From the NCBI GenBank assembly GCA_041399155.1, contig JAWKTI010000006.1:186001-250000 (forward strand): a DNA stretch of 64,000 nt. Reading direction: 5' to 3'. Shown piece by piece: positions 41,946-51,510 of this stretch. Both the position numbers and the translations under genes were made by a program. Each line of letters starts with the position of its first letter. The first letter of the stretch is position 1. Source of the stretch: Zavarzinella sp. Lineage in GTDB: Bacteria > Planctomycetota > Planctomycetia > Gemmatales > Gemmataceae. The notes beneath the pieces are model-generated. The model worked only from the letters and a program-made list of their open reading frames with translations. It made no database searches and was not told the DNA's origin.

Positions 41946-42179
41946 TCAGAGCAGCCGCTCACGAGCGATGCGAAACACAGCCTCTAACTCATCAACCGGG
42001 ATGAGCGGATAGGTGCCTTGGCCGTGTTGAAGCAACTCGATCACAATGCGACCATCGACGGCTGAAATCTCGGCGATCTGAGGTCCCGTTCCTGCGAGAA
42101 ATACCTGAACGACTGGAACTTCGTCAGGAACGCAGTAGATCGCCTCGATGGTCTTTTGCGACGTGGGCGCCACTGGCAC
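41946..42179 (-). CDS. Cassette protein, hypothetical (77 residues)
   Basis: The product starts MPVAPTSQKTIEAIYCVPDE and has VVQVFLAGTGPQIAEISAVD and IELLQHGQGTYPLIPVDELE. No family is recognised. The predicted beta-strands and short length suggest a small alpha/beta fold. It overlaps the end box of the upstream attC at its start and is followed by an attC 5 bases after its stop (minus direction). Intact. Confidence 0.55.
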   Translation of the reverse strand: MPVAPTSQKTIEAIYCVPDEVPVVQVFLAGTGPQIAEISAVDGRIVIELLQHGQGTYPLIPVDELEAVFRIARERLL

Positions 42180-42285
42180 CTAACGTAAAAGGCTCAGTTG
42201 CCGGCCACCCGCGGAGAACAGGCTCCAAACCGACAACCCCATCATATCGCGGGCGCAGCCGGTCAACTGCATCCGGTGGTTAGGC
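42178..42285 (-). repeat. attC-like site, 108 bp, copy a
   Basis: The end boxes are ACCTAAC (42178-42184) and GTTAGGC (42279-42285). On the minus strand CAGTTGACCGGC pairs with GCCGGCAACTG, leaving an unpaired base, and GCGCCCGCG pairs with CGCGGGTGG roughly. It has the same length as copy b. Confidence 0.78.
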
Positions 42286-42290
42286 CACAC

Positions 42291-42713
42291 TCACAGCGAG
42301 TTCCACAGGTACATCTGCTTCTGATCTGTTTGCGCACGCAACGCGAGGTTGTGAAGATCTCGAAGAACAGGCTCAAAATCTTCTTTCGACCATCCCAGTT
42401 CTTCGACCGTTGCATCGGCACAGGCGCTCGCTGTCTCAGCCAACTTATCACCCTCTAGTGCTGCTAGAGAAGTCACCATGTCAGTCGGTACACGCATGGT
42501 CCACATCTCCGCATCTTCTTCGGTCAGCAGTGGGAACTCGCCAATCAGTTCGACCGAATCCCCGCCGCCGCGCAAAACACTAAGAATACCTGCGGCCTCG
42601 AGCGGTGTGATTCGCCGAAACTGGCACCGATCCTCGTCCGCGAATGCGGAGATACCGTCATACGCCTTCGCCGTGTCATCGTCGCCGATCAGAAAGTCGC
42701 TAAGTATGCCCAT
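42291..42713 (-). CDS. Cassette protein, hypothetical (140 residues)
   Basis: This is the first cassette (minus direction). The product starts MGILSDFLIGDDDTAKAYDG and is acidic, with ITPLEAAGILSVLRGGGDSV, EMWTMRVPTDMVTSLAALEG and VLRDLHNLALRAQTDQKQMY. No family is recognised; the helical content and 'PLEAAGILSVLRG' suggest a soluble binding protein. The start lies 16 bases after a GTTAGGC box (42729-42735), a candidate attI or attC end. Confidence 0.55.
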   Translation of the reverse strand: MGILSDFLIGDDDTAKAYDGISAFADEDRCQFRRITPLEAAGILSVLRGGGDSVELIGEFPLLTEEDAEMWTMRVPTDMVTSLAALEGDKLAETASACADATVEELGWSKEDFEPVLRDLHNLALRAQTDQKQMYLWNSL

Positions 42714-43080
42714 GGTTTTGTGGCCTAACTATAATTAGACAGAATTAAATTCCGTCTATTCTGTCAGCGATTCTGCCTATCACTTTTTGTGTGATATATT
42801 CCAACGCGCATGCAAAGATACATCATGAGGAACGTCCTCATTGGACATTATTTTACTCTGCAGATCTAAGGGGTGCAAGGAAAAAACCAGATTGCAATAC
42901 AGAAAGATACACTACATGGGTAAAACTGGATTCCCGCTTACGCGGGAATGACGGTCTGTGGTGGGTGTCTGTTTATTGGACGCCCTTCGGGTTCTGCTAT
43001 TGGTTCCCGCCTTCGCAGGAATGATGATGGTGGGCACAATTGTCTCAAGGTAATCAGGTCGCTGTCTCGTCTGATTTTGA
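42714..43080. other. Edge of the cassette array with REP-type palindromes
   Basis: GTTAGGC (minus strand, 42729-42735) is followed by an 8-bp inverted repeat GACAGAAT/ATTCTGTC (about 42745-42772). Two REP-like units follow at about 42930-42950 (GATTCCCGCTTACGCGGGAA) and 43004-43022. No gene is seen. An integron integrase gene would be expected on this side but is absent. Confidence 0.5.
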
Positions 43081-43818
43081 TTAAACGCTCGTGGGCAATT
43101 GCCAGTCGATGGGTGGTTTTCCTTTTTCCGTTAACGCCCGGTTGATAGCCGAAAACGGTTTACTGCCAAAAAAGCCACTGTGGGCAGACAGTGGCGACGG
43201 GTGGGCCGATTCGATCAGCGTAAGTTCTTTGCTGGTAAGGATTTGCTTCTTTTTCTGTGCAGACGCACCCCACAGGACAATCACGGTGTCTGGCAGGCGA
43301 TCATTAATGCACTTCAAGACCTGATCGGTGAATTTTTCCCACCCTTTGCCTTTGTGAGAGTTGGGCTTGCCGTCCCGAACCGTCAGCACAGTGTTGAGCA
43401 TAAACACCCCCTGTTTTGCCCAGCTTTCCAAAAATCCATGCTTGACCGGTGCGATACCCAGGTCATCCTGCAATTCCTGATAGATATTTCGCAATGAAGC
43501 GGGGATGCGGACACCAGGCAGCACGGAGAATGCCAGGCCGTGGCCCTGTCCTTTCCCTGGGTAGGGGTCCTGCCCCAGAATTACCACCCGCACCTGGGAA
43601 AGCGGTGTCCATTGAAATGCCGTAAACACTTGCTCTGCAGGAGGATACACCGTTTGGCTTTCGCGTTCTGCTGCGACAAATTCATGTAATGTGTGCCAGT
43701 AATCCTGCGAAAATTCATCTGTTAGCGCGTCAAGCCACTCGGCACCCAGTGGGGGAAGTTCACGTGGTTCATTTGGTACTTCGTCGAATAGTCCTGCCTG
43801 CACTGTGCGGCCCCACAA
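43081..43818 (-). CDS. ung: Uracil-DNA glycosylase, family 1
   Basis: The enzyme removes uracil from DNA in base excision repair. It has the water-activating motif VVILGQDPYPGKGQGHGLAF, GVFMLNTVLTVRDGKPNSH and the minor-groove loop ESAHPSPLSAHSGFFGSKPF. The product is about 245 residues from the first TTG at 43818. A GTG 15 bases downstream (QAGLFDEVP) is an equally good start. The gene is intact and next to the cassette array. Confidence 0.95.
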   Translation of the reverse strand: MWGRTVQAGLFDEVPNEPRELPPLGAEWLDALTDEFSQDYWHTLHEFVAAERESQTVYPPAEQVFTAFQWTPLSQVRVVILGQDPYPGKGQGHGLAFSVLPGVRIPASLRNIYQELQDDLGIAPVKHGFLESWAKQGVFMLNTVLTVRDGKPNSHKGKGWEKFTDQVLKCINDRLPDTVIVLWGASAQKKKQILTSKELTLIESAHPSPLSAHSGFFGSKPFSAINRALTEKGKPPIDWQLPTSV

Positions 43819-44198
43819 AATGGTGATTCTGGAGACAGTTTATTTTTTTTGTGCAAAAGGGGCCCAATAATAGGATTTGTGTGTGCTGCTGCACTGTGGT
43901 CATGAGTGTAATGTGGGCTACGAAAACGTACAGTCAAACATTCGCCTGAATGTTAGTTTGAGATTTTTCACAAAATAATTGTGATTGCCACAAACTACTG
44001 TATGCACAGAACTTATGGCGATGAAAAATCAGAAGGATATCATGCAGGAATTAAGAAAAACTGAGCAAGTATACAGATAGTGGATATATTAATATACGCA
44101 CGTGCAATATATGTGCGGGGGAAATATTGTTGAAGGAGGCATCGAATGAAAACAAACCAGTGGTGAAGGTACTAGATTGTTATGCAGAATAGCCGATC
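43819..44198. other. Intergenic, 380 bp
   Basis: AT-rich. A strong ribosome site (AAGGAGG, 44134-44140) precedes an ATG that runs into TGA after six codons, perhaps the start of a decayed gene. ATATATTAATATA is a palindrome near 44084-44096. Confidence 0.4.
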
Positions 44199-45128
44199 TT
44201 ATTCTTCATCGGCGGCACGGACAATCAGGACAGGGCCAACGGCACCGCGAACTACCTTATCTGCGACAGAGCCAAAGAGCATTCGCGAAAGCCCACCATG
44301 CCCATGGCTGGCAAGTGCGATCAGAGTTTCTGGTGACCCAGCCTGGGCAAGGATTTCTGCAGAGGCGGTGCCATGCTCCAGCACTCTCTGTTCAATGGGC
44401 AAGCCGCAGTGCGAATGCTGCTCTGCAACCCCCTGAACATACGCTTTGGCAGCAGGCAATGCCCTTTCAATCAGTTCCAGGTCGAGGCCGGGTTTGTTGA
44501 TGCGGGCAATCAGGCCGCGAATATCTTCCACCGAATCGAGTACCAATAAGAGCGTAACACTCGCTTGAAACTCTTTCGCCAGTGCGAAACCCGGTGCCAG
44601 TGCCTGTTCAGCAAATCGCGAACCATCCAAAGGAATCACGACATGCTTGATCGTTGGCGTCCCTGTGGGCTGTTGTTCCGGGTCGGCTCGCACTAGCAGA
44701 ATCTTGCCCGTGGCAATTTTCAGATACGAATCGGCCACGCTGCCCAGCCAGAAGCGGGCGAAGGCACCCTTGCCGTGGGTGGTCATCACTGTGAGATCAA
44801 CCTGTTGTTCCTGAGCATAATTTGCCAGGACCCCTGCGGTCGATTCAGAACCATCAATCAAAGTGCCAGATACCTGGAGCGAAGGATAAGTCTGGCCGAC
44901 GGCTTGTGCCTGCTGTTCGATCGCATCCTTTTGAACCACTTTGGATTCTTCGTAAATGCTTGGATCGCCACTGGCAATACCCTCGCCACCGAAATAGGGC
45001 ATCGGCTGGATGAATACCCGCGTCAGGCACAGTTCTGCACCCCACTTGCCTGCAAGTGTTGCAGCCCACGGAATGGCGAATTGCGCTGCGGCTGAGCCAT
45101 CCAGTGGTACAAGGATTTTCTTCAACAT
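44199..45128 (-). CDS. Universal stress protein, two tandem UspA domains
   Basis: The 309-residue protein has two Usp domains in tandem. Domain 1 starts MLKKILVPLDGSAAAQFAIP and closes with the ATP-binding THGKGAFARFWLGSVADSYL. Domain 2 starts HVVIPLDGSRFAEQALAPG and closes with SHGHGGLSRMLFGSVADKVV. Both keep the G-x2-G-x9-GS pattern of ATP-binding Usp proteins. They act in the cytoplasm in starvation or redox stress. Its start has a GGAGG ribosome site (rc near 45136). Confidence 0.92.
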   Translation of the reverse strand: MLKKILVPLDGSAAAQFAIPWAATLAGKWGAELCLTRVFIQPMPYFGGEGIASGDPSIYEESKVVQKDAIEQQAQAVGQTYPSLQVSGTLIDGSESTAGVLANYAQEQQVDLTVMTTHGKGAFARFWLGSVADSYLKIATGKILLVRADPEQQPTGTPTIKHVVIPLDGSRFAEQALAPGFALAKEFQASVTLLLVLDSVEDIRGLIARINKPGLDLELIERALPAAKAYVQGVAEQHSHCGLPIEQRVLEHGTASAEILAQAGSPETLIALASHGHGGLSRMLFGSVADKVVRGAVGPVLIVRAADEE

Positions 45129-45340
45129 GACTAGTTCCTCCCTGGTTAAAGTGATGGTGGCAGATTACATGACTGCGAGCAAGTTATCCAGAAGAACCAC
45201 CACCATCTATTTTACAGCAAAACAGGTTTGATTGTGGATTTTCAGGATACTTTTTCAGGATGCCCTTGGAGAGGAGATCGTGGTAAGGAAAACAAGTTTC
45301 GTGCAGGAATGGCAAATGGAAAAAGTGCGGTGGCCAACAA

Positions 45341-46627
45341 TTACTTGCGGGGCCGAATTGCCCGGGGAGCATTCAGTTTCACTGATTTCTTCACCAGCCA
45401 TTCGATTCCCAGTTTACCGGGTTTTACCGTCAGATCCATGCGGGAGATACCAATCTGGATCCGGTTATAATCGGCGGAGTTCACTCGGAATTCAAAGGTA
45501 TCGTTGGGGTTGTCCCACGCAGCGACTACCGCGTAGTATGTTTTGCTGTTGTTCTTGCCTGTTGAAAAACGCTTATTCACCACCACCTGCGAGTGGGTAA
45601 CGGCTGGTTTGGAATCGAGCAACGCATTGATGCCAGATAGCGTGCCCAAGGTTCCCAGTGGCATCGTGAACATGGCTACGAGCATCATGGCTTTCCACTT
45701 ATCGTGGGAGGTACTGGTGCCACGCACGGCAAAAGCACACAACCACCCATAGACAAACATGACGGGTAGAATCGCCATCAGTGCGGCCAAGAGGATCTTC
45801 GATTCCCGCATCGCTGGGTGGGTAAACGTCAGAATAAATGCCACTGCAAAAACGATCTGAAAGGTCCAAAGGAGCGTTTTGCCCACTCCCAGGGAGTGGG
45901 ATTGTTTTTCCACCAGCTCTGTGTCAATTTGCTGGGGCAAATCTTCAGCCAACTTCAGCAATATCTGTCCGGTGCGGTCCTGTAAGTCAGCTTCACCATT
46001 TTTTAATGGATCAAAATTGGCCCAATAGGCCACAATCTCGGTGCCAGTAATGCGGATTTCGGTATATCCCAGATTTCGCAGTGCCAGAATGGCCACCCGC
46101 CGCACCGGTTCTTTCAGGAATTCTTCCACGTAAGAGTTGGAAGGACAACGAATAAAGATCGCATCGTCAAACTCCGCATCACCCGTCTGGTGTTCGTGGG
46201 CGATCCCCATCCGCTTGCTCCAGCGATCAAACCACGTTTCCTCATTAAAAGTCATGGTGGTGGGCACAGCAGCATTGACGCTGATTGCCAGATCTGCCGG
46301 TCGGCCATTCTTGCCCGGAACCGCCTTGCGGAACAGCACCTGATAAGGTTGTCCCACCACTTCGCGGATTTGGGGCAGATCGGAAACAAAATCCCCCACG
46401 CGGGTGCCACCCTGTTTTTTCAGGGCTTCTTCTTTGAGCTTTTTCACCCCTTCCTGGACTATTTTGATGCACTTCACAAATGCAAACCCACAGATGATCG
46501 ACAGGATAATGCATGCCGCCATCGGGATATACATTTTCTCCATGGCAAAGATAGCAATGCCGATCACACTGGCAATTTCCACCACCAGACAGATAGGAAT
46601 CAACAGAATAACACCAATCCGAGACAT
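45341..46627 (-). CDS. Membrane protein, hypothetical
   Basis: From the ATG at 46627 (AGAGGAAAATTC upstream) the 428-residue protein has an N-terminal pair of membrane helices (MSRIGVILLIPICLVVEIAS and MYIPMAACIILSIICGFAFV). A cytoplasmic or outer domain of about 170 residues follows (AVPTTMTFNEETWFDRWSKR, HEHQTGDAEFDD). Three more helices come next (TLLWTFQIVFAVAFILTF, ILLAALMAILPVMFVYGWL, MLVAMFTMPLGTLGTLSGI) and a short C-terminal beta domain. No family was recognised. It stands alone between usp and the DUF1592 protein. Confidence 0.6.
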   Translation of the reverse strand: MSRIGVILLIPICLVVEIASVIGIAIFAMEKMYIPMAACIILSIICGFAFVKCIKIVQEGVKKLKEEALKKQGGTRVGDFVSDLPQIREVVGQPYQVLFRKAVPGKNGRPADLAISVNAAVPTTMTFNEETWFDRWSKRMGIAHEHQTGDAEFDDAIFIRCPSNSYVEEFLKEPVRRVAILALRNLGYTEIRITGTEIVAYWANFDPLKNGEADLQDRTGQILLKLAEDLPQQIDTELVEKQSHSLGVGKTLLWTFQIVFAVAFILTFTHPAMRESKILLAALMAILPVMFVYGWLCAFAVRGTSTSHDKWKAMMLVAMFTMPLGTLGTLSGINALLDSKPAVTHSQVVVNKRFSTGKNNSKTYYAVVAAWDNPNDTFEFRVNSADYNRIQIGISRMDLTVKPGKLGIEWLVKKSVKLNAPRAIRPRK

Positions 46628-46939
46628 GAATTTTCCTCTATTGTGCGTGCTTGCGAGCCGCCCACATGGGGTCATTATGAGGCAATCTTACCCCACGATG
46701 GGCAGAAAGAAACCGTTTGTAGTGCTAAAATGGCTCTTTTCATCTGACCACCTGGGAAGTGTCGGAGAACCTTGACAATCAGTGGCAGCTATTTATGATA
46801 ACTCTCTAAGAATTGTTTGTTCTTGAAATTTCTCCCATCTTCTGTCAGGATTGAACAGGTAAACTGTTCTAAATTCTGAGCGTCACGGCAAACAGTTTGA
46901 AAAAATTGTCCCACCTACCTGAAATGAAGTGATCACTGA

Positions 46940-49900
46940 ATGAAACATCGTAGCACGACAATAAAAATAATGCGATACGTGGGGCTTTTCGTATTTCTGG
47001 CCGCCCCACTTTCTGCACAAGAGTCGGGCACCGCAGCCCAGGTGCTGGATACCTATTGCATTTCCTGCCATGGCCCCATGAAGCAACAAAGTGGGATTCG
47101 CTTCGATGCACTGGAAACGATCGACACTGTCGACCTACAGGCATTGTTTCTAAAGGCACAGGAAGCTGTTCACACGAAGCAGATGCCGCCAGCCAAAGCG
47201 AAACAACCCACCGCAGCAGAAAGGAAAGTTCTGCAGGATTGGCTCCAGGAGCAATTGAAGGGTGAAGCTGCAGAAAAATTAAAAGAAAAGTTACTGCGAC
47301 CGGAAGCGGGCAATTATGTGGATCATGATGATCTGTTTTCGGGTAAGTATGCCCACTTGCAGGGGTATACAGAAGACCGTCGCTGGTTGATCAGCCAGTA
47401 TATCTTCGAGGCAAAGTTCAATCGCATCCTGAAGCACCAGCCATTTGTCACAATTGATGGCAAACGCTGGAATGTGGTAGGCAGCAATAACCGAAGTGTC
47501 AGCCTGACCAATCCGTTTCTTCTCCCCACCAATTCGGGTGTGCGTTATTACAGCAACGAAACCCTGAACGGTGGGCACCTGCTGACCATGCTGACGAATG
47601 CCCGATCTGCTTCTGCGGCAATCATGCGACTGGCAGACCGAGATAAGAGATTTTTACCAGCGGTCGCGAGTATTCTGGAACTGGAAAGCAAAAATAAGCT
47701 GACACTGGAATCCAGAAGGAAGTTTCTGGACACACATATTGAGCGGGTATTACAGGACCTGTATGGGGATAAACATCAGGAACTGCTGCCTAGGTTTGTT
47801 CGCGTTGAGGTCGCCCCACCGATCAGTGGGGAAGAGGCAACCAAAAAAGCACCTTTCCATGCTGCGAACCCAGGGAATGCAGAACTCGAACTGATTTTCC
47901 GGACGATGCGTCGTCATCAGAAGCCAAATCAAACGGATGCACAACTTCTGGAAGCTTGTGAAAAAGAATGGTTCTATTTCGGCCACGAAGTACGCACCAT
48001 CCAAACACGGATCACCTTCCTGAATAATTACATGGTGGAATGGCGGCAACAAATCAATGTTCACAAAATGGATGAACGCTATAAGGAAGTTGTTTTCAAG
48101 CCTCTGCCAGCAGAGGAAATGAAAATTGTTGCCGAAACGATCCGCAGACTTCGCAAGCCAGGAGATCGTTATCTGGACGTGGTGGCAAAATGCACTGAAG
48201 AGTGGGCGAAAGGGTTCGAACAACAAAGAATCGCTGCTGGTTCCCCACCAGCAGATCAGGTACGTGCCCTGGTGGTCCAGATGTTCCAATTGATCCTGGA
48301 ACGCCCACCGAACAGTGAGGAAAGCCAGGAATACACCGATTTGACACAGAAGTATTCTCAGCAGCTTGGTCGCCAGCCTGCCATCGAGAAACTGATTCAA
48401 ACCCTGATTCTCAATACTGAGTTTGTTTACCGCAGCGAATTTGGGCAGAGCACAGCAGATCAGCATGATCGGCGAATGATGACTCCACGTGATGCCAGCT
48501 ACGCAATTGCTTACGCACTGACGGATAGTTCTCCAGATGCAGAACTCGCCAAGGCGGCGGCTGAGGGCAGATTGAACACGCGAGCAGACTACGAACGCGA
48601 GGTGCGTCGAATGCTTGCGAAGCGGGATCAGGTTTCCATTATTGATGAAGCGGTGAACCATCAGGACTGCCCGAATTTCACCCGCATGCCGATCCGCGAA
48701 CTCCGCTTCTTTCGCGATTTCTTTGGTTACCCGAATCTGCTGGCGATTTTCAAGGATCGCAAGCGCTTTGGTGCGGAGTACGATCAATCCCGTGTCCGCC
48801 TGGTGGCTGAAACTGACATGCTGGTGGAGCACATTCTGGAACAGGACAAAGATGTATTGAAGACCCTGTTAACTACGGACAGGTTTTATGTCTACCACAG
48901 TGGGGACAACGTAGCGATGCAGGAAGCCGCGGACCGCATTCGCCGGATTTATGACCACTTTAAAGGGGAAGACTGGCAGAACTATACCATTGAAGACCTT
49001 GCCAGACACAAAGATTTCATCGCCAGGGAAAAAATGCGGGGCATTGATGTGAACCGGTTGGCGAAAGACCGACGTTACAACCCGTTGCAGGCATTCAAAA
49101 CGCAGATGGCCAGCTTTACCCTTCGCCTGGAACATGGGCAAACCGCAGCAGCACCGTATAACTCGTTTCCTGCCCACGGGATGGCGAATGCCAGCACGCG
49201 TTACGGTGGGCGGCTGCACAGCCCGGAAGTAGCGAATTTCTTCGATATCGACCTGAAAAATTGGAACTATCCCACGGCACAGCCCACACCGATAGCCAAC
49301 CGCATGGGAATGTTGACCCACCCAGCCTGGTTGATTGCCCACGCACAGAATACCGAAACCGACCCGATTCACCGTGGGAAGTGGATTCGCGAAAAACTAC
49401 TCGCGGGTACTATACCGGATGTGCCGATCACGGTTGATGCCGTGATTCCGGAAGATCCCCACCACACGCTGAGACATCGGCTTGAAGCCAAAACCAATAA
49501 TCAGTACTGCATGTCCTGCCACAGTAAAATGAACCCCCTGGGGGTACCATTTGAGATTTATGATGATTTTGGCCGATATCGTACCCAGGAGCGGCTGGAA
49601 TATCCAGAAAATCTGATTAAAAAGGTGGAGGATAAAGGCCCCATTGAAAGCGATCTGCGAGACATTTACAAGACACTGCCGATTGACCCAAGTGGGTATC
49701 TTGAAGGCACCGGAGATGCAACGCTGGATGGCAACGTGACTGATGCACTGGACTTGATTGGCCGGCTGGCGAAATCTGATCGCGTCCGCCAATCGATGAT
49801 CCGCCACGCATTCCGCTATTTCATGGGTCGGAACGAGACGCTTTCTGACTCCAGAACATTGATCGAAGCTGATCGTGCCTACCTGAAAAGTGGTGGCAGC

Positions 49901-49975
49901 TTCGATGCCTTGATTGTTTCCTTATTAACTTCTGATTCGTTTATTTACCGAAAGGCTCCCAAGCCAAAGGAATAG
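46940..49975 (+). CDS. DUF1592/DUF1588/DUF1585 cytochrome-containing protein
   Basis: The 1011-residue exported protein has a signal peptide (IKIMRYVGLFVFLAAPLSAQ) and a cytochrome C domain with CISCH near residue 38. A DUF1592-type region follows (PRDASYAIAYALTDSSPDAE, ADYEREVRRMLAKRDQVSII). DUF1588 has ANRMGMLTHPAWLIAHAQNT, and CMSCHSKMNPLGVPFEIYDD with the DUF1585 end (RHAFRYFMGRNETLSDSRT) closes it. The DUF1552 gene follows after 5 bases, the standard planctomycete pairing. A redox role in the periplasm is likely, substrate unknown. Confidence 0.9.
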   Translation: MKHRSTTIKIMRYVGLFVFLAAPLSAQESGTAAQVLDTYCISCHGPMKQQSGIRFDALETIDTVDLQALFLKAQEAVHTKQMPPAKAKQPTAAERKVLQDWLQEQLKGEAAEKLKEKLLRPEAGNYVDHDDLFSGKYAHLQGYTEDRRWLISQYIFEAKFNRILKHQPFVTIDGKRWNVVGSNNRSVSLTNPFLLPTNSGVRYYSNETLNGGHLLTMLTNARSASAAIMRLADRDKRFLPAVASILELESKNKLTLESRRKFLDTHIERVLQDLYGDKHQELLPRFVRVEVAPPISGEEATKKAPFHAANPGNAELELIFRTMRRHQKPNQTDAQLLEACEKEWFYFGHEVRTIQTRITFLNNYMVEWRQQINVHKMDERYKEVVFKPLPAEEMKIVAETIRRLRKPGDRYLDVVAKCTEEWAKGFEQQRIAAGSPPADQVRALVVQMFQLILERPPNSEESQEYTDLTQKYSQQLGRQPAIEKLIQTLILNTEFVYRSEFGQSTADQHDRRMMTPRDASYAIAYALTDSSPDAELAKAAAEGRLNTRADYEREVRRMLAKRDQVSIIDEAVNHQDCPNFTRMPIRELRFFRDFFGYPNLLAIFKDRKRFGAEYDQSRVRLVAETDMLVEHILEQDKDVLKTLLTTDRFYVYHSGDNVAMQEAADRIRRIYDHFKGEDWQNYTIEDLARHKDFIAREKMRGIDVNRLAKDRRYNPLQAFKTQMASFTLRLEHGQTAAAPYNSFPAHGMANASTRYGGRLHSPEVANFFDIDLKNWNYPTAQPTPIANRMGMLTHPAWLIAHAQNTETDPIHRGKWIREKLLAGTIPDVPITVDAVIPEDPHHTLRHRLEAKTNNQYCMSCHSKMNPLGVPFEIYDDFGRYRTQERLEYPENLIKKVEDKGPIESDLRDIYKTLPIDPSGYLEGTGDATLDGNVTDALDLIGRLAKSDRVRQSMIRHAFRYFMGRNETLSDSRTLIEADRAYLKSGGSFDALIVSLLTSDSFIYRKAPKPKE

Positions 49976-49980
49976 ATACT

Positions 49981-51386
49981 GTGGTTACACGAAGATCCTT
50001 TCTGACCCAATCGGCCCTTGGTGTCAGTGCGTTGGGAGCATCATCTCCGCTGCATACCCTGCTTGCCGAATCCGGCTTGCCTGTCACCTCACCGTCGGAG
50101 GTGCGGCGATTTGTGTTCATCCGCAAGTCGAATGGAATCCGTCCGAATGAAGTCGCTTTGCCCAGTTTTACCAAAGAACAGGCAAAACTTGATCGCGAAA
50201 AGCAGCCACTCGAAGTTGATTTTGCGAAGCATGAATTGCCGAAATGGCTGAGAGCATTGGACCCGTACAAGAAAAATCTGGCCATCCTGCAGGGGTTATC
50301 CTGCATGATGAGCGAGAACGGCCACTGGTCTTACTCATCCGTCATGGGGGCATTCAAGTCGGGCCGCAACTCCCTCAGTGGGATCAAACGTGCCACCATC
50401 GACTTTGAACTGGCCAAACTGTTCCCTTCGCCTTTTGAACATATCGAACTATCGTTGACTGGGAACTACAGCACCTGGCGAACGGGCATCGTACCCGGTT
50501 ACTCCGCCCCTGCACCCCACCAGCGGAATTATTGCTATGCCGATCCCCAGACGGCCTACGATGAACTGTTCAAAACGGTGGTCGATCCGGAATCCAGTAA
50601 TTCGGATAAAGCGATGCTCGCTTTTCTCCAGAATGAAGAATCTTACAAGTCGAAGATTCTCACAGGGTACGAAAAGCTGAAAATCAGCAATCATATCGCA
50701 TCAATCGAGCAGATTCAGGCCCGCAATAAAAAGCTCGAAAAAATGTCCGACCTGATCAAGAGTCATCTGCCGACGATCGCTCCTGTGCATCGCAACGGTG
50801 GGACAAACGCCACGACACCGGAAAAGCAGCAGGCGATGACCGACATTCTGATCGCCGCACTTGCAACCGGTCTGACCAATGTGGTTACCTACACGATCGA
50901 TGAGCTTTCCACACCAATTAAAGGGCTCCCTGGTAACGAAAACGACCAGATTTCGATTCACGAACTTGGCCATGGTGGGGGCTACAGTGGTGTTTCCGCA
51001 GATCTGATCCGCGAAAAATTCGCATTGGTCATATCCAGCAGGTCAAGACCATCGTTGACAAACTGAAAGCAATTCCCGAGGGAACGGGAACCATGTTCGA
51101 CAAAACCATGGTGATCTACTTCCCGGAAAACGGTGAAACGCACCATAGCCATGGCACCGAAGCCCCCTTTATTATCGTTGCCGGTGACAAATGTCGCCTG
51201 AACATGCTGGGTCGCTATATTCGCCTGCCTTACCACGGTACCGAAGGCCATAAAACCATCGGCAACTGGTATACCACATTACTGAATGCCCATGGTAACC
51301 CAATCGAGCATTACGGCGACTTTGATCTGGAAATGGCCCGAAAGAAACTCGATCAGAAAGGTGCCATCAAGCAGTTCCTTTCCTGA
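49981..51386 (+). pseudogene. DUF1552 family protein with one-base frameshift
   Basis: The first frame (GTG start at 49981, stop 51066) gives MVTRRSFLTQSALGVSALGA, a Tat-like signal, and the DUF1552 body to GHGGGYSGVSADLIREKFAL. The last third continues in another frame (QVKTIVDKLKAIPEGTGTMF, VIYFPENGETHHSHGTEAPF, RYIRLPYHGTEGHKTIGNWY) to 51386. Joining them needs one extra A in the run GAAAAATTCGC (about 51010-51020), giving REKIRIGHIQQ, which is the family form. Either the gene has a real deletion in the A run or the base was lost in sequencing. It forms a pair with the DUF1592 gene. Confidence 0.82.
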
Positions 51387-51510
51387 TCTGCTATCCCCAG
51401 ATCCCAGATCCTGTGGGCAACGGATTGCATACAATTAGTTGCAGTGATATTGCAAGGTTTTTTGCACAAGATAGCTCGTCAATGCCAGTATTTTTATCAC
51501 AGGATTGCTC

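Larger units (their letters stand above)
37722..42740 (-). other. Integron-like gene-cassette array without integrase (CALIN)
   Basis: Nine minus-strand genes are separated by attC-like palindromes with end boxes of the RYYYAAC/GTTRRRY type, often GCCTAAC at one end and GTTAAGC, GTTAGGT, GTTCGCT or GTTATCC at the other. Arms are matched apart from one or two unpaired bases on one strand, the hallmark by which IntI chooses the bottom strand. The 3' boxes sit a few bases upstream of gene starts. A GTTAGGC at about 42729-42735, just upstream of the first gene, looks like the entry core. No tyrosine recombinase is found in the window. The genes resemble typical cassette cargo. This is inference from sequence pattern, not from a search. 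Confidence 0.72.

Noticed and set aside
41818..41946. N-terminal extension of the Imm7 protein (start at 41946)
   Set aside because: These 43 codons translate the attC; the ribosome site and family start fit the ATG at 41817.
37984..42285. CRISPR array
   Set aside because: The repeats are 74-140 bp, irregularly spaced, palindromic and separated by genes of 230-660 bp; no 25-40 bp repeat with equal spacers and no cas genes.
44147..44167. Leader peptide after AAGGAGG
   Set aside because: Six codons (MKTNQW) with no gene downstream on that strand; more likely a decayed start.
42740..45200. Integron integrase gene next to the array
   Set aside because: Both strands carry only ung, REP palindromes and a universal stress protein; no tyrosine-recombinase R-H-R-Y pattern is seen.
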